Shown here one piece after another: positions 18,497 to 29,300 of a DNA stretch of 64,000 nt; the stretch's first letter is position 1; the number at the start of each line of letters is the position of its first letter. The notes under the pieces were generated by a model. That model was given only the letters and a program-made list of their open reading frames with translations. It was not told the DNA's origin and searched no databases. The stretch is from the NCBI GenBank assembly GCA_022841905.1, contig JALHQO010000005.1:1-64000 (forward strand). Direction: 5' to 3'. Position numbers and translations under genes: made by a program. This stretch comes from Hyphomonadaceae bacterium (GTDB lineage Bacteria; Pseudomonadota; Alphaproteobacteria; Caulobacterales; Aquidulcibacteraceae).

Positions 18497-20154
18497 CGCG
18501 TGGCCGATTGCGTGGGCGGCAGATCGGGAAGACCGTTCGCAATTTTCGCTTCGATGGCGGCAGCGTCCGTCGGCGACAATGTAAGCGCGCGTTGCCATTG
18601 GAAACGCGCTTCGATGCGTCGCCCGAGGCGCCAGTAGATATCGCCCAAATGATCGTTCAGAGTAGCGTCGGCTGGCATGAGTTCGACGGCGCGCTCCTGG
18701 TACAGCAGCGCTTGGCCGTAGTCGCCGATCTTGTAGTAAGCCCAAGCCAAGCTATCGATGATGGCGCCGGATGACGGGCGCAACTCGACCGCGCGCTGGA
18801 GCATGCGCAAAGCTTCGTCGGTGTTTTCGCCGCGTTCAACCCACGTGTAGGCCAGATAGTTCATCACGTCCGGCTGTTCGGGCGACAGATCCAGGGCTTG
18901 GCGGAAATCAGCTTCGGCTTCCGGCCAGCGCTGCAGCCTCTCCCGCGCGACGCCGCGCGCGAAATAAAGCCGCCACTCGCGCGGCTGATCGACCAGCAGT
19001 TCAGTGTAGATCGTCTCAGCATCGCTGTGGCGGCCGAGGCTGCGATACATATCGGCGAGCGCACGCTTGGCGCGAAGATCGCCGCCATCGGCGGCGGCGC
19101 GCACGCGCGTCAACGCTTGCTCCTGCTCGCCGGCGTCGAACTGCAGCCACGCCTCCATCACGCGCGCGGACGGGGCGTAAGGCGAACTGGCGGGAATGCC
19201 CGCCAGCACGCGTTGCGCAATGGCGTGGCGATCCTGCTGCGATTGAGTTTGCGCGAACAATAGGCGCGACGCGTCGAGCCCGGGATCGAGCATGAGTGAC
19301 AGCGTCAGTGCTTCGAGAGCGCTGGTCGTGTCGTTCTCTTGCAAAAAAAGCGCGGCCAAGCCGTAGAGCCCGGCCGCCGCGCCGCGCGCTGGCGTAAGCG
19401 GGTTCGCGGCAAGCGGCTCGCCACGTGAGAGGCGCTGCGCTGCGGCGATGAGAGCCGGATTGATGCGGTTAGAATCGGTTTGCAGGAGCGCCTCCGCCTC
19501 TGACTGGGCGCCGGTGCGCGCCAGCAAGTCGGCGTGACGCTCGACCGCGGGCGGCAGGAACATGCCGCCGCTCGCCGCTTCCGCATAAGCCTCGAGCGCT
19601 TCGCTGTTTCGCCCCGCAAAATCGAGCGCCATCGCTTGCTGATAAGAAAACAGCGCGCCGTAAGGACGGATCGATGCAAGCGGCGACAGATCAGAGATGA
19701 CGTCATCGACGCGTCCGCCCGCAGCGTTCGCCCACACCAACATCATGCGCGCGGTCAAGTTCTGCGCGGCGCGGCCTTCGACACCCTCAAGCGCCTGCGC
19801 AGCTTGACGCCAGCGATTGCCGGCGATGTGATCGGCGGCGCGAACGAGTTGCACGGATGGCGGCGGTGCCTCGCTTGTCGACACGCGCGCGGCGCGGCGG
19901 GCGTTGGTGATGTCGCCTGAGGCGAGCGAGGCGGAGGCGGCGCCATCGAGCAAAGCGGCGTTGCGCGGATCGCGCCTGAGCGCGGTGAAATAGCGCTCAG
20001 CGGCGGCCTCATGGTCCTGACGCAGATTGGCAAGACGCCCGATCAGATGATCGGCGTATACGCGCGACACCGGCGCGCGCGGCGGCTCTGGCGTCGCGCA
20101 CGCGGCGAGACACAAGCCCGCCGCGAGCGCCGCCAGGCGCGCGCCTGCGCTCAC
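18493..20154 (-). CDS. TPR-repeat lipoprotein
   Basis: Secreted protein of 553 residues with a lipobox LAAC (Cys19), so lipid-anchored, probably to the outer membrane. The rest is helical repeats; clear TPR units lie in the last 200 residues (EWRLYFARGVARERLQRWPEAEAD, then DSLAWAYYKIGDYGQAL and DHLGDIYWRLGRRIEA). No catalytic motif is visible. Start is a GTG that overlaps the preceding gene's stop (GTGA). Encoded in an operon with another TPR protein upstream and ispE downstream. A scaffold or assembly role is plausible but unproven. Confidence 0.85.
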   Translation of the reverse strand: MSAGARLAALAAGLCLAACATPEPPRAPVSRVYADHLIGRLANLRQDHEAAAERYFTALRRDPRNAALLDGAASASLASGDITNARRAARVSTSEAPPPSVQLVRAADHIAGNRWRQAAQALEGVEGRAAQNLTARMMLVWANAAGGRVDDVISDLSPLASIRPYGALFSYQQAMALDFAGRNSEALEAYAEAASGGMFLPPAVERHADLLARTGAQSEAEALLQTDSNRINPALIAAAQRLSRGEPLAANPLTPARGAAAGLYGLAALFLQENDTTSALEALTLSLMLDPGLDASRLLFAQTQSQQDRHAIAQRVLAGIPASSPYAPSARVMEAWLQFDAGEQEQALTRVRAAADGGDLRAKRALADMYRSLGRHSDAETIYTELLVDQPREWRLYFARGVARERLQRWPEAEADFRQALDLSPEQPDVMNYLAYTWVERGENTDEALRMLQRAVELRPSSGAIIDSLAWAYYKIGDYGQALLYQERAVELMPADATLNDHLGDIYWRLGRRIEARFQWQRALTLSPTDAAAIEAKIANGLPDLPPTQSATR

Positions 20155-22106
20155 AGATCGTCCCGTTGCCGCGGTCCTTCCGGAAGATCGACACGCGGCA
20201 GCTCACGCACACGCGGCGCCGACGCTGTCAGCCCACGCGAGAGCTTTTGTTCGAGTTGGCGACGGCGGATAGCGTCGGGATCGGCGGCAAGCGCTTGACG
20301 CCATTGCTCGCGCGCATCGTCGCGGCGATTGAGCCGCCAATAAATGTCACCCAAGTGATCGAGTACTTCCGCGTTCGGATCGCCGACATTGAGCGAGACC
20401 GCGCGTTCGATCAGCGCGCGCGCCTCTTCGAAATGGCCATAGAGATAATACGCCCAGCCCAAACTATCGACGACGGCGTAATCCTGTTGACCGAAATTGA
20501 AGCCCCGCCACAGCAGGCGATAGCCCTCTTCCAAACCTTCCGGCCGTTGGATCAGCGCATAGCCGAGCGCGTTGAGGCGCAGCACCGAGTCTGGTTGCTC
20601 GGCAAAAAGACCGCGCGCCACTTGAATGCCGTCACGCCACACGCCTTGATCGCCGTCCATCATGATCGACACGTAGAGAAGTCGCGTGTCGACGCTTTGG
20701 TCGAGTTCGTAGGCGGCGCGCATATCGGTGACGGCGGCGGGAATATCTCCGGCGAAGCGATGCGCGTAGGCGCGGTAGCCAAGTACATCGGCTCGATCTT
20801 CAGGATCCTCCACCATGCCGAGCGCGCTGCTATAGGCGGGGATAGCGAGGTCGTGACGGTTGGCTTGGCGGAAGATGTCGGCGGCTGCGGCGACGAGCGC
20901 CCAGCGATCGCCTGCACGGGCGACGACACGCTCGGCCGACGCCACCGCTGCGGCGTCATCGTCGCGGCGCAACTGGATGCCGGCGCGGAGGATGTCGGCG
21001 TCCGGCGCGAACACGTCGTCGGCGGGCATCAGCGCTATGATGCGCTCAGCCCCGCTTTCGCCGCCTGACGAAGCCAATTGTTGCGCCGCATAGAGGCGCC
21101 AATCATTGGCGTCTGGCGCGAGCAGCAAGCCGATTTGCAGAAGCGCCGTGCCGGACATCGAACTCAGTCCGCGCTGGGGATCCTGCGAGGACAGCACCTG
21201 CGCGAGCATTTCCGCTTGCGTCACGAACTCCGACAGGAAGATCATCCAACGGCCAGCTGCGCTCTTCGGCGTGAGAGTCGGTTCGAACGGTTGCTGGCCG
21301 GCGTCGAGACGGCGGAGGTTTTCTTGAACGTCTTCCGAACGCGGCGCGAACTCTAGAACGACGTTATAGAACCGGCGCGCGTCTGCTGTGCGGCCGAGAC
21401 GATGATGCACGATCGCGGCGCGATAGACCGAGTGCGCCACGCGTGCGGCGCCGAGAGCGCGCTCGAACTCCTCCATGTTCTGCGGCTCGGCGTCCGGCGG
21501 CGGCGTCAGATCGAGCCCTTCCACCATTTGCGCATAGACCGCAGCCGCTTCCGGCAAACGTCCGGCGCCCTCGAACACCAGAGCCCGCGCCACGTCAGGC
21601 AGCGGCGCCGGCAGAGAATTGCCTTCATTGACGCGTTCCACGCCGCGATCGACTTGGCCTTCGGCAGCGAGCAAGAACGGCTCGAGCATGTCGGCCAAGC
21701 CGCCTTCAAGGCCGCCCGGCGCATTGCGCAATGTGCCGCGCGCAGAGTCGTAGCGTCCAGCGGCGAAATCGTCGGCGAATATCGCAAACGTCCACAGCGG
21801 CATAACTTCATCGGCGCTGTCGCCGCGCGCCGTGGCGCGGCGCGCCTCGCGGACGAGATAGTCGATGTCGGCTTCGAGCAAAGCCGCTTCTGGCGTTTCG
21901 TAAGTGCGATTCGGCGCTGCGTTCGGCGGTGACGTAACGATCAGCTCAGCCGATGGCGGCGGACCTTGATCGACAGCGGGCTCGATCACCGCATCGCTTT
22001 GCGCAGCTGCAGTTGGGACTGTGTCCGGCGCCTTATCGTCCTGCGCGTAAGCCGGCGACAGCGCGCCTACCGCGACACTCACCGCGAGAATTGCCCAACG
22101 TATCAT
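20151..22106 (-). CDS. TPR-repeat periplasmic protein, paralogue of the next gene
   Basis: Protein of 651 residues with a signal peptide (MIRWAILAVSVAVGALSPAYA) and a largely helical body. Its C-terminal block DSLGWAYYLYGHFEEA...DHLGDIYWRLNRRDDAREQWRQAL closely matches the end of the adjacent TPR lipoprotein, so the two arose by duplication. ATG 22106 sits behind GGAGGAAAGGGA; the ATG at 22127 would precede the hydrophobic signal with a charged stretch and is less likely. First gene of this three-gene operon with ispE. Function unknown. Confidence 0.84.
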   Translation of the reverse strand: MIRWAILAVSVAVGALSPAYAQDDKAPDTVPTAAAQSDAVIEPAVDQGPPPSAELIVTSPPNAAPNRTYETPEAALLEADIDYLVREARRATARGDSADEVMPLWTFAIFADDFAAGRYDSARGTLRNAPGGLEGGLADMLEPFLLAAEGQVDRGVERVNEGNSLPAPLPDVARALVFEGAGRLPEAAAVYAQMVEGLDLTPPPDAEPQNMEEFERALGAARVAHSVYRAAIVHHRLGRTADARRFYNVVLEFAPRSEDVQENLRRLDAGQQPFEPTLTPKSAAGRWMIFLSEFVTQAEMLAQVLSSQDPQRGLSSMSGTALLQIGLLLAPDANDWRLYAAQQLASSGGESGAERIIALMPADDVFAPDADILRAGIQLRRDDDAAAVASAERVVARAGDRWALVAAAADIFRQANRHDLAIPAYSSALGMVEDPEDRADVLGYRAYAHRFAGDIPAAVTDMRAAYELDQSVDTRLLYVSIMMDGDQGVWRDGIQVARGLFAEQPDSVLRLNALGYALIQRPEGLEEGYRLLWRGFNFGQQDYAVVDSLGWAYYLYGHFEEARALIERAVSLNVGDPNAEVLDHLGDIYWRLNRRDDAREQWRQALAADPDAIRRRQLEQKLSRGLTASAPRVRELPRVDLPEGPRQRDDL

Positions 22107-22141
22107 TTCGTCCCTTTCCTCCCGCATTCATGCGGGTGCGC

Positions 22142-23830
22142 CTACAGATTGGCGTAGTTCGGCCCGCCACCGCCTTCGGGCGTCGTCCAGACTATATTCT
22201 GGCTTGGGTCCTTGATATCGCACGTTTTGCAGTGAACGCAGTTTTGAGCATTGATCTGAAAGCGCGGATTGGCCCCCGCCTCGTCGTAAAGCACCTCGTA
22301 CACGCCAGCGGGGCAATATCGTGTCGCCGGCTCGGCGTATTCAGGAAGATTGACTTTAATCGGGATGCTCGGGTCCTTCAGCACCAGGTGCGCCGGCTGA
22401 TCTTCCTCGTGATTGGTGTTTGAGAGATAGACCGAGGAGAGCTTGTCGAAGGTCAGCACGCCGTCCGGTCTTGGATAGGCGATCGGCGTGTGGGCGCTGG
22501 CTTTCTCAGTGGCGGCGTAGTCGGCCTTGCCGTGCTTGAGCGTGCCCAGGAACGAGAAGCCGCCGAGCAAGGTCGTCGTCCACATGTCGAACATGCCGAC
22601 GACGCCGCCCCAGAACGTGCCGAAGCGCGTGAGCAAGGGCTTTGCGTTGCGCACGCCGTAGAGATCCTTCCAGATGCGGCTGTCGCGATACGCGTCGTCG
22701 TAGCTTTCCAGCGTATCGCTTTGGCGCCCGGCTTGGATCGCCGCGAACGCGGCCTCCGCCGCGAGCATGCCTGACGTCATCGCATTGTGGCTGCCCTTGA
22801 TGCGCGGCACGTTGACGAAGCCGGCCGAACACCCGATCAGCGCGCCGCCCGGAAAGGCGAGCGTCGGTACGGACTGGAAGCCGCCTTCGGTGATGGCGCG
22901 CGCGCCATAGGCGATGCGCTTGCCGCCTTCGATGTGCTCGCGGATGTCGGGATGCAGTTTGTGCTGCTGGAACACGTCGAACGGCGAGATGTACGGGTTC
23001 TTGTAGTTCAAGTGCACGACATAGCCGACGGACACGTAGCGCTCGCCCCAATGATAGAGGAACGAGCCGCCGCCGGTGTCGTCGTCGAGCGGCCAGCCGA
23101 CGGTGTGCAGCACGAGGCCCGGCTTGTGCTTTTCCTTCGGCACTTCCCAGAGTTCTTTGATGCCGATGCCGAACTTCTGCGGATCGCTTTTGCTGCAGAG
23201 ATCGTATTTCGCTTGCAGCACTTTCGCGAGCGAACCGCGTACGCCTTCGGCAATAAACACGTACTTGCCGTGCAATTCCATGCCCGGCTGGAAATCGCCC
23301 TTCTTGTGCCCGTCCTTGCCGATGCCGAACACGCCAGCGACGACGCCCTTCAATGCGCCGTGTTCATTATAGACTGGCGCCGACGCGGACATGCCTGGAT
23401 AAATCTCAACGCCAAGCGCTTCGGCCTCAGTGGCGAGCCACTTCGTCAAGTTCGAGAGCGAAGCGATGTAGTTGCCGTGATTGTCGAACAAAGGCGGCAT
23501 CAGAAACATCGGCAGCGAAGCAGAGCCGGCAGGGCCGAGGATTTTGAACTCGTCTTTCGTCACCGGCGTATCGAGCGGCGCGCCCTTTTCTTTCCAATCG
23601 GGGATCAGTTCGTTCAGCGCCACCGGATCGATGACCGCGCCGGACAGAACATGCGCGCCAACCTCGGCGCCTTTCTCCAACACGGCGACGGTGATCTCGC
23701 CGCCGGCCTCGGCGGCCAATTGCTTGAGCCTGATCGCGGCCGACAGGCCCGCAGGGCCGGCGCCGACAATCACGACATCGTACTCCATGGAGTCGCGCGC
23801 GATTTCCTCGTCGGCTACGTCGGCTGCCAT
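22142..23830 (-). CDS. Electron transfer flavoprotein-ubiquinone oxidoreductase
   Basis: Inner-membrane-associated flavoprotein of 562 residues that passes electrons from acyl-CoA dehydrogenases, through ETF, to ubiquinone. FAD-binding Rossmann motif VIVGAGPAGLSA (GAGPAG at 23-28). The C terminus is a ferredoxin-like 4Fe-4S domain with CPAGVYE and CVHCKTCDIKDP. Start ATG 23830 follows AAAGGA; the ATG at 23887 is less likely. Length and layout match the ETF-QO family. The etfA/etfB genes are not nearby. Confidence 0.95.
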   Translation of the reverse strand: MAADVADEEIARDSMEYDVVIVGAGPAGLSAAIRLKQLAAEAGGEITVAVLEKGAEVGAHVLSGAVIDPVALNELIPDWKEKGAPLDTPVTKDEFKILGPAGSASLPMFLMPPLFDNHGNYIASLSNLTKWLATEAEALGVEIYPGMSASAPVYNEHGALKGVVAGVFGIGKDGHKKGDFQPGMELHGKYVFIAEGVRGSLAKVLQAKYDLCSKSDPQKFGIGIKELWEVPKEKHKPGLVLHTVGWPLDDDTGGGSFLYHWGERYVSVGYVVHLNYKNPYISPFDVFQQHKLHPDIREHIEGGKRIAYGARAITEGGFQSVPTLAFPGGALIGCSAGFVNVPRIKGSHNAMTSGMLAAEAAFAAIQAGRQSDTLESYDDAYRDSRIWKDLYGVRNAKPLLTRFGTFWGGVVGMFDMWTTTLLGGFSFLGTLKHGKADYAATEKASAHTPIAYPRPDGVLTFDKLSSVYLSNTNHEEDQPAHLVLKDPSIPIKVNLPEYAEPATRYCPAGVYEVLYDEAGANPRFQINAQNCVHCKTCDIKDPSQNIVWTTPEGGGGPNYANL

Positions 23831-23951
23831 TGCATTCCTTTCACGTTGTTCGAGGGCGTTTATCAAAGCTGATGCGATGAGGCGCAAGCGGGCCGCGTTG
23901 CTTTGCCGCTCGCTTTGGCGATTCGTACGAGTCCGTGCACACTACGGTTTC

Positions 23952-24782
23952 ATGGACGTGAACCACGACCCCGCTGGCGCCGCGCGCGCGCTGCTCGCCT
24001 TCTGGCGGGCGGCGGGCGTCGATATGGACGAGGCCGAGGCGGTTTACGCCGGGACGCCGAAAGCGCAGGCGGGAACCACAGCCAGAGCGCCGCTGCCGGG
24101 CCGCGAACCGGCGCCGATCACTGCGCCGCGACCGAAGAAGGTCGCCTCCGCCCCTGTGGATAACGCCCGGGCGCTGGCGGCGGCGGCCAACACGGTGGCC
24201 GAGCTCAGGGCGGCGGTGGAGCGCTATGACGGCTGCGCCCTAAAGGCCACGGCCCGAAATACGGTGTTCGCCGACGGTCACGAAGACGCGCCCGTGCTCC
24301 TCATCGGCGAGGCCCCCGACAAGGAAGAGGATGAACAAGGCAAGCCGTTCGTCGGCGCGAGGGGGGCGCTGCTGGATCGCATGCTCGCCCAAATTGGCCT
24401 CGATCGGCAGTCCAATGTATTGATTTCAAATACGATTTACTGGCGCCCGCCCGGCAATCGCGATCCCACGCCGGGCGAAACGCTGGCTTGTCTGCCCTTC
24501 GTCGAGCGGCTGATCGCGCTGACGCAGCCAAAGCTTCTAATCCTGACCGGCAAGGCGGCCGCCAATACGGTGCTCCGCCGGGAGGATGCGGTGAACAAGC
24601 TGCGCGGCCGCCGCCTGCTCTATACGCGCGACGGGCTCGACCTACCTGTCAACGCGCTGGTCATGCTTCATCCGGCATATCTGCTTCGTCAGCCGCAGCA
24701 AAAGCGGCTGGCGTGGACCGATCTTTTGCTCGCCGAAGCCTGGCTTTCCGAACTGGGCGTCGCGCGAGCCCCGCACGTTTAG
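23952..24782 (+). CDS. Uracil-DNA glycosylase superfamily protein (family 4-like)
   Basis: Protein of 276 residues with a variable, proline-rich first 70 residues, then a UDG fold: motif 1 LLIGEAPDKEEDEQGKPFVG (119-134 core) and motif 2 MLHPAYLLR (239-246). Family 4 enzymes hold a 4Fe-4S cluster with four cysteines; here only Cys95 (GCALKAT) and Cys180 (LACLPF) match, while the others are replaced (YWRPPGNR has W where Cys is expected). The first motif reads GEAPD rather than GEAPG. This variant is common in alphaproteobacteria; it probably excises uracil from DNA but may lack the cluster. Confidence 0.85.
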   Translation: MDVNHDPAGAARALLAFWRAAGVDMDEAEAVYAGTPKAQAGTTARAPLPGREPAPITAPRPKKVASAPVDNARALAAAANTVAELRAAVERYDGCALKATARNTVFADGHEDAPVLLIGEAPDKEEDEQGKPFVGARGALLDRMLAQIGLDRQSNVLISNTIYWRPPGNRDPTPGETLACLPFVERLIALTQPKLLILTGKAAANTVLRREDAVNKLRGRRLLYTRDGLDLPVNALVMLHPAYLLRQPQQKRLAWTDLLLAEAWLSELGVARAPHV

Positions 24783-24801
24783 ACAGCTCAGAAGGGCCCC
24801 G

Positions 24802-26385
24802 ATGACGTTCCGCACCGCCCTCGCCGCCTTCTCCGTCGCCGCGATCATCGCGCCGGTAACCGCTGAAGCGCAGACGCGCATCGTTGCGCTCAACGAAAAT
24901 GACGAAGCCGCGTACCGCGACGCCTTCGCCGCCATCGAGTCCGGCGACTGGCGCGGCGTCAGCGCAGCGCTCTCGCGCGCGGAAGACGATGTGCTCGACG
25001 GCGTCGTGCGCGGACGTGCGCTGCTGGCGCGCGGCAATAGCCCGAGCTGGAGCGATTATACCGGCTGGCTGATGAACCATGCCGATTACGGCATGGCGCC
25101 GGATGTGTACGAGCGCGCGCTCGACTCGCGCTCACGTCGCGCTCGCCGCAACGGCGTGCGCCCACCCGCACCGCGCGCCGGTCGCGGCCGCACGCTGCCA
25201 GGCACGCCGCCGCCGATTTCAGGCGATAGCGCCGGCGCACGCGCGGGGATCGAGCGGGTCGCTGAACGGCTCGGCGCTGGCGACATGGATGGCGCGCGCG
25301 CTGCGGCGCTTGCGCAAGTCGGTGGCCCGCGTTCGGGGCAAGCACAATGGCAGTTGGGCCTCATCGCTTATCGTCAGCACGATTACGCCGAAGCGGTGCG
25401 CCAGTTCGAAGCCTCTGCTGACTGGCCACATCATGGCGGCTGGGCGCGCGCAGCAGCGCACTACTGGGCAGCACGCGCGCGACTGGCGGCAGGCGACGCC
25501 AACGGCGTCACACGCCATCTCGAAGCCGCTGCCGAGCGGCCATGGACGTTCTACGGCCAACTCGCGGAAACCCAACTCGGCCGCGAGAGCCCGCTCTCGT
25601 TTACACCGCCAAGCATCGAGAACGTTTCGCTGGAACGCTTCATCGAAACGCATGCCGGCGCGCGCCGCGCCGCGGCGTTGGCGCAATTAGGCCGGCTCTC
25701 TGAAGTCGAAAGCGAACTGCGCCGCCTGCACGCGGATCTGACAAGCGAACATGACGCGGCGTTTCTGACGCTCGCAATCTCGCTCCAAGCGCCGGCCGCG
25801 CAATTGCGCGCGGCGGAGTATGGCGGCCGCGAGGTCGCCGCCGGTTTCTGCCCGACGACATCATTCGAGCCCGACGTCGGCTTCATGCTCGACCGCGCGC
25901 TGATCTATGCGATTGTGCGCCAGGAGAGTTATTTCAATCCGCGCGCAGTCAGTGTCTCGAACGCACGCGGACTGATGCAACTTCTGCCATCGACCGCGCG
26001 CGACATGGACCGTTCGCACAATTATCGCCGCGCGCCAGCGCCGTTGTTCGAGCCCGGCCTTAACATGCGTTTGGGCCAAAGCTACGTGCAGTGGCTGATG
26101 ACCGAGTTTCACAATGACGGTGACCTCGGCCGCGTTTTCGCCGCCTATAATGGCGGCCCCGGCTGGCTTTCACGCTGGGTCGCGACGCAGCCCAGCGACA
26201 TCGATCCGCTTTTGTTGCTGGAATTGCTGCCGCGCGCTGAAAGCCGCGACTATGCCGAGCGCGCGCTCTCGCACATGGCGCTTTGCCGCAAACGCTATGG
26301 TCAGCCAACGCCCGAGATGGATCGTTTGGCCTCCGGCGATCCAGCGATTTATCAGCCGCTCGACCAGCGCTTAGCGCAACGCTGA
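24802..26385 (+). CDS. Soluble lytic murein transglycosylase (SLT family)
   Basis: Periplasmic peptidoglycan-cleaving enzyme of 527 residues. A signal peptide (about residues 1-25, ending VTAEAQT) leads into a helical superhelix (about 30-340), as in Slt70-type enzymes, and a C-terminal lysozyme-like SLT domain: catalytic Glu375 in VRQESYFNP, then SARGLMQLLP-type NARGLMQLLPSTA and the AAYNGGPG substrate motif. Arg/Pro-rich stretch near 107-135 is unusual low-complexity. Convergent with the large TPR protein gene of the flagellar region, one base between stops. Confidence 0.92.
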   Translation: MTFRTALAAFSVAAIIAPVTAEAQTRIVALNENDEAAYRDAFAAIESGDWRGVSAALSRAEDDVLDGVVRGRALLARGNSPSWSDYTGWLMNHADYGMAPDVYERALDSRSRRARRNGVRPPAPRAGRGRTLPGTPPPISGDSAGARAGIERVAERLGAGDMDGARAAALAQVGGPRSGQAQWQLGLIAYRQHDYAEAVRQFEASADWPHHGGWARAAAHYWAARARLAAGDANGVTRHLEAAAERPWTFYGQLAETQLGRESPLSFTPPSIENVSLERFIETHAGARRAAALAQLGRLSEVESELRRLHADLTSEHDAAFLTLAISLQAPAAQLRAAEYGGREVAAGFCPTTSFEPDVGFMLDRALIYAIVRQESYFNPRAVSVSNARGLMQLLPSTARDMDRSHNYRRAPAPLFEPGLNMRLGQSYVQWLMTEFHNDGDLGRVFAAYNGGPGWLSRWVATQPSDIDPLLLLELLPRAESRDYAERALSHMALCRKRYGQPTPEMDRLASGDPAIYQPLDQRLAQR

Positions 26386-26386
26386 T

Positions 26387-29300
26387 TTAAGCGCCCGCTG
26401 GCGCAGGCATCGGACGCGGTGGCGTCGCCGGCGGCGGTGCAGCGGTGGGCGGCGCAGGCGGTGCTGCTGGCGCACCTGGTGTTGCCGGGGGCGCTCCACT
26501 TTCAGCGCCGCCAGTCATCTGCGAACGCACGCGCTGGATGAAGCGATCCATCAAATCTGTACGCGCCACGGCGCGAGCGACATCGCGGATCGCTGCGCCG
26601 TCGGCGTGAATGCCGGCGGCGACGATTTCGAACGCGTCAGCTTCCGGCGTACCGGCGAGATCGCCAGCGTAGTCACGATAAAGCGCGCGCACGCCTTCTT
26701 CATCGCCCGCCAGCGTCAGCGCAATACCGGTGCGCAGCACAGCTTGGCGCGCATGATCGTCCAACGGCGCAGCACGCGTGCGCATCGCCAACAACGCCCG
26801 CAACTCAGCCCCCGCGCGCTGCCAATCACGCGCGCGCCATGCGGCTTCGGCGCGCACACGCTGCGCATCTTCGCTGCGATCGCGCTCAACTAGCTCAACA
26901 GCGCCTTCCAAGCGGCCGAGATCGAGCAACGCACGCGCTTCGAGAATGCGACGGTCGGCGAGCAAGGTCGCCGGCATGTTCGGTTGCCGCGACGATGCGA
27001 TAGCGACCAGAGCCTGATCGGGCTTGTGATCCATCAGATAGATCGCCGCGAGATCGGCGGCGACTTGCGCCTTGCCGATGCCGTCGAGGCGGGTGTCGAC
27101 CTGGTGTTGGAGCAATTGCGCGGCTTGTTCGAGCAGATCGACGTGCACCAATCGCCCCGAGAGCAGCCGTACGATGCGGTCGCCATTGGGGCCTACAGGC
27201 GTCAGATCGCTGAACTCGTAGAAGAGGCCAAGCGCTTGGATCGGCTCTAGGCGATCCGCTTCGCCGTCAAGAAAGAGGCGTTCGAACAACACGCCCATGT
27301 CGGCGCGCAACTGCCGCGCGGCGGGGTCGGCTGGAAACCGGTCAGCGGCGGTGCGCATCACCGCCATTGCATCGCGCCAGCGGCCAAGCTCGGAATACAC
27401 TTCGCCCAACATGCCGACAATTATCAGTTCGGTGGAGTCGCCGCGCCAGCGGAAGCGCAGCGCTTCCAAAGGCTCGATGGCGTCGACGCTGCGCATGACG
27501 CCGGTGCCGCGGCGCAGGCGGATCGCCTCGACAGTGGCGCGGACGGCGACTTCTTCGTCATTGATGCGCGAAAGTTCATCAAACATGGTGAGCGCGCGCG
27601 CTGCATCGCCGCGCAACGCCACCACCCGCGCTTGTAGCAGCCGCGCGTGCATGCGCATGAAGCGATCCGGCGCCTCGGCCAGCGCGGCGCGCGCGGACGC
27701 CTCCGCGGCGGCGGGGTCGTTCAGCTCAAGCGCTGACTCCGCAAGCGCCAGCTGGAAGCGCGCGCGCCAAGCCGGGGGATGCTCTTCGAGACCGCCGGCG
27801 CCGCGTTCGAGTTCGCGCCGCGCATCACTCCAATTATGCTGCAACGCCGCCGCATAGCCGCGCCACAGCGCGGCGGACGGATTGTTGACGAGCGCCGAGG
27901 CTGTGAGATCCGGCATCGCGGCGGCGGCGCGGCCGAGCATGACATTGGCGGCGCCGCGCATCAGCCGGAATTCCGGATCGATTTCGACCAACTCGCCTTG
28001 ATTGATGGCGACGATGCGCAACGCGCCGAGTGCTTCGGCGGCCAGATCGTTTTCGAGCAGGTAACGCGCCAACGCCATACGCGCTTCGACCGGCGCGCCT
28101 TCGGCGACGCCTTCGTCCGCCGCGCGGCGCGTCAGTTCGGCGATGGTTTCGCGCACACGCACGAGGTCTTGCGCTTGCGCCGGCGCCAGGGCGGTGTCGC
28201 TTGCGGGACTGAGCGCGTCGTTGAGCCCAGCTTCGAGTTCGGATTGCACCGGCGTCTGCGCTGCGATCAAACCAGCGTCGCCGCGCGAAACAGTGAGAAC
28301 GCCTTGCGCGAACGTCGCGGTGACGCCGTCGGCGCGCGGTTCGATGACGCCGCCATGCGCGGACGGTAGCAGTGCAGCTTCCAAAGTCGCGCGCCGCGCA
28401 TCGACGCCGCGCGCGGGGCCGCCCATCAACGCAACCGCGATGCGGTCTCCGATTTCCGGATCGTTGATCCAGCGGACCACACCTTCGCGGCCGAACGCAG
28501 CCGTCAGGCGACCGCGCCCGTCTGGCAGTGTTTCGCGTGTCAGCGTAGCGGCCGCACCCGGCGCGGCGCGGGCGCCGAGCGTAAACGTCCAAGAATTCTC
28601 GCTGGCGGAGGCGGAAACGAGCACGTCCGGCGGCGTGAGCACCCGCAAGCCGACAACGCCCTCGCCATGCACGAGTTCGATGTTCTGGTGGCGCCGCCCT
28701 GCACGCGCAACACCGGTGAGATCGACGCGGCCCTGGGCATCGAACACCAACCAAATCGCTTCGCCGCGCCGGAACGCAGCCGCGCGCGCGGGCGATGGCC
28801 ATGTCACAGTCACGCGCGTGACATTGGCTTCTTCCACCAATTGCACACGCGCATTGCCGCGCACAGGCGGCGTCGCCGGCACCGGCGCTTCGCGGGTTGT
28901 GCCGGGCGCCGTGGTTGCCGGCTGGACGCCGCCTTCCGGTGGCATGAGATCGACGACGACGCGATCGCCGTCCACAAAGTGGCGCTGACGGACGCCGGGC
29001 TCGAGCGTGATGGTGAGACGCACGGGCGCACCAGCCGCACTGACGCGGCGCACTTCACGCACCAGACGCGGCGGCGTCGAGCGGAGTTCGGAGATGTCGA
29101 TGTCGGCGGCGCGCGAAAAGCGCAGGTCGAGCCGGTTGCCTTGCAGCAGCGGCGTCACCGTCGTCGCGCCTTGGAAGCGGAATGCGAGGCGCGTGTAATC
29201 GTCCTGCACGCCGACACTCACCGTCGCGGTCGGCACGACAAGACGCGGCGGCGGAGGCGGTGCGGGTGGCGGCGTTGGCGCTGCGGCGGCGACGACGGGC

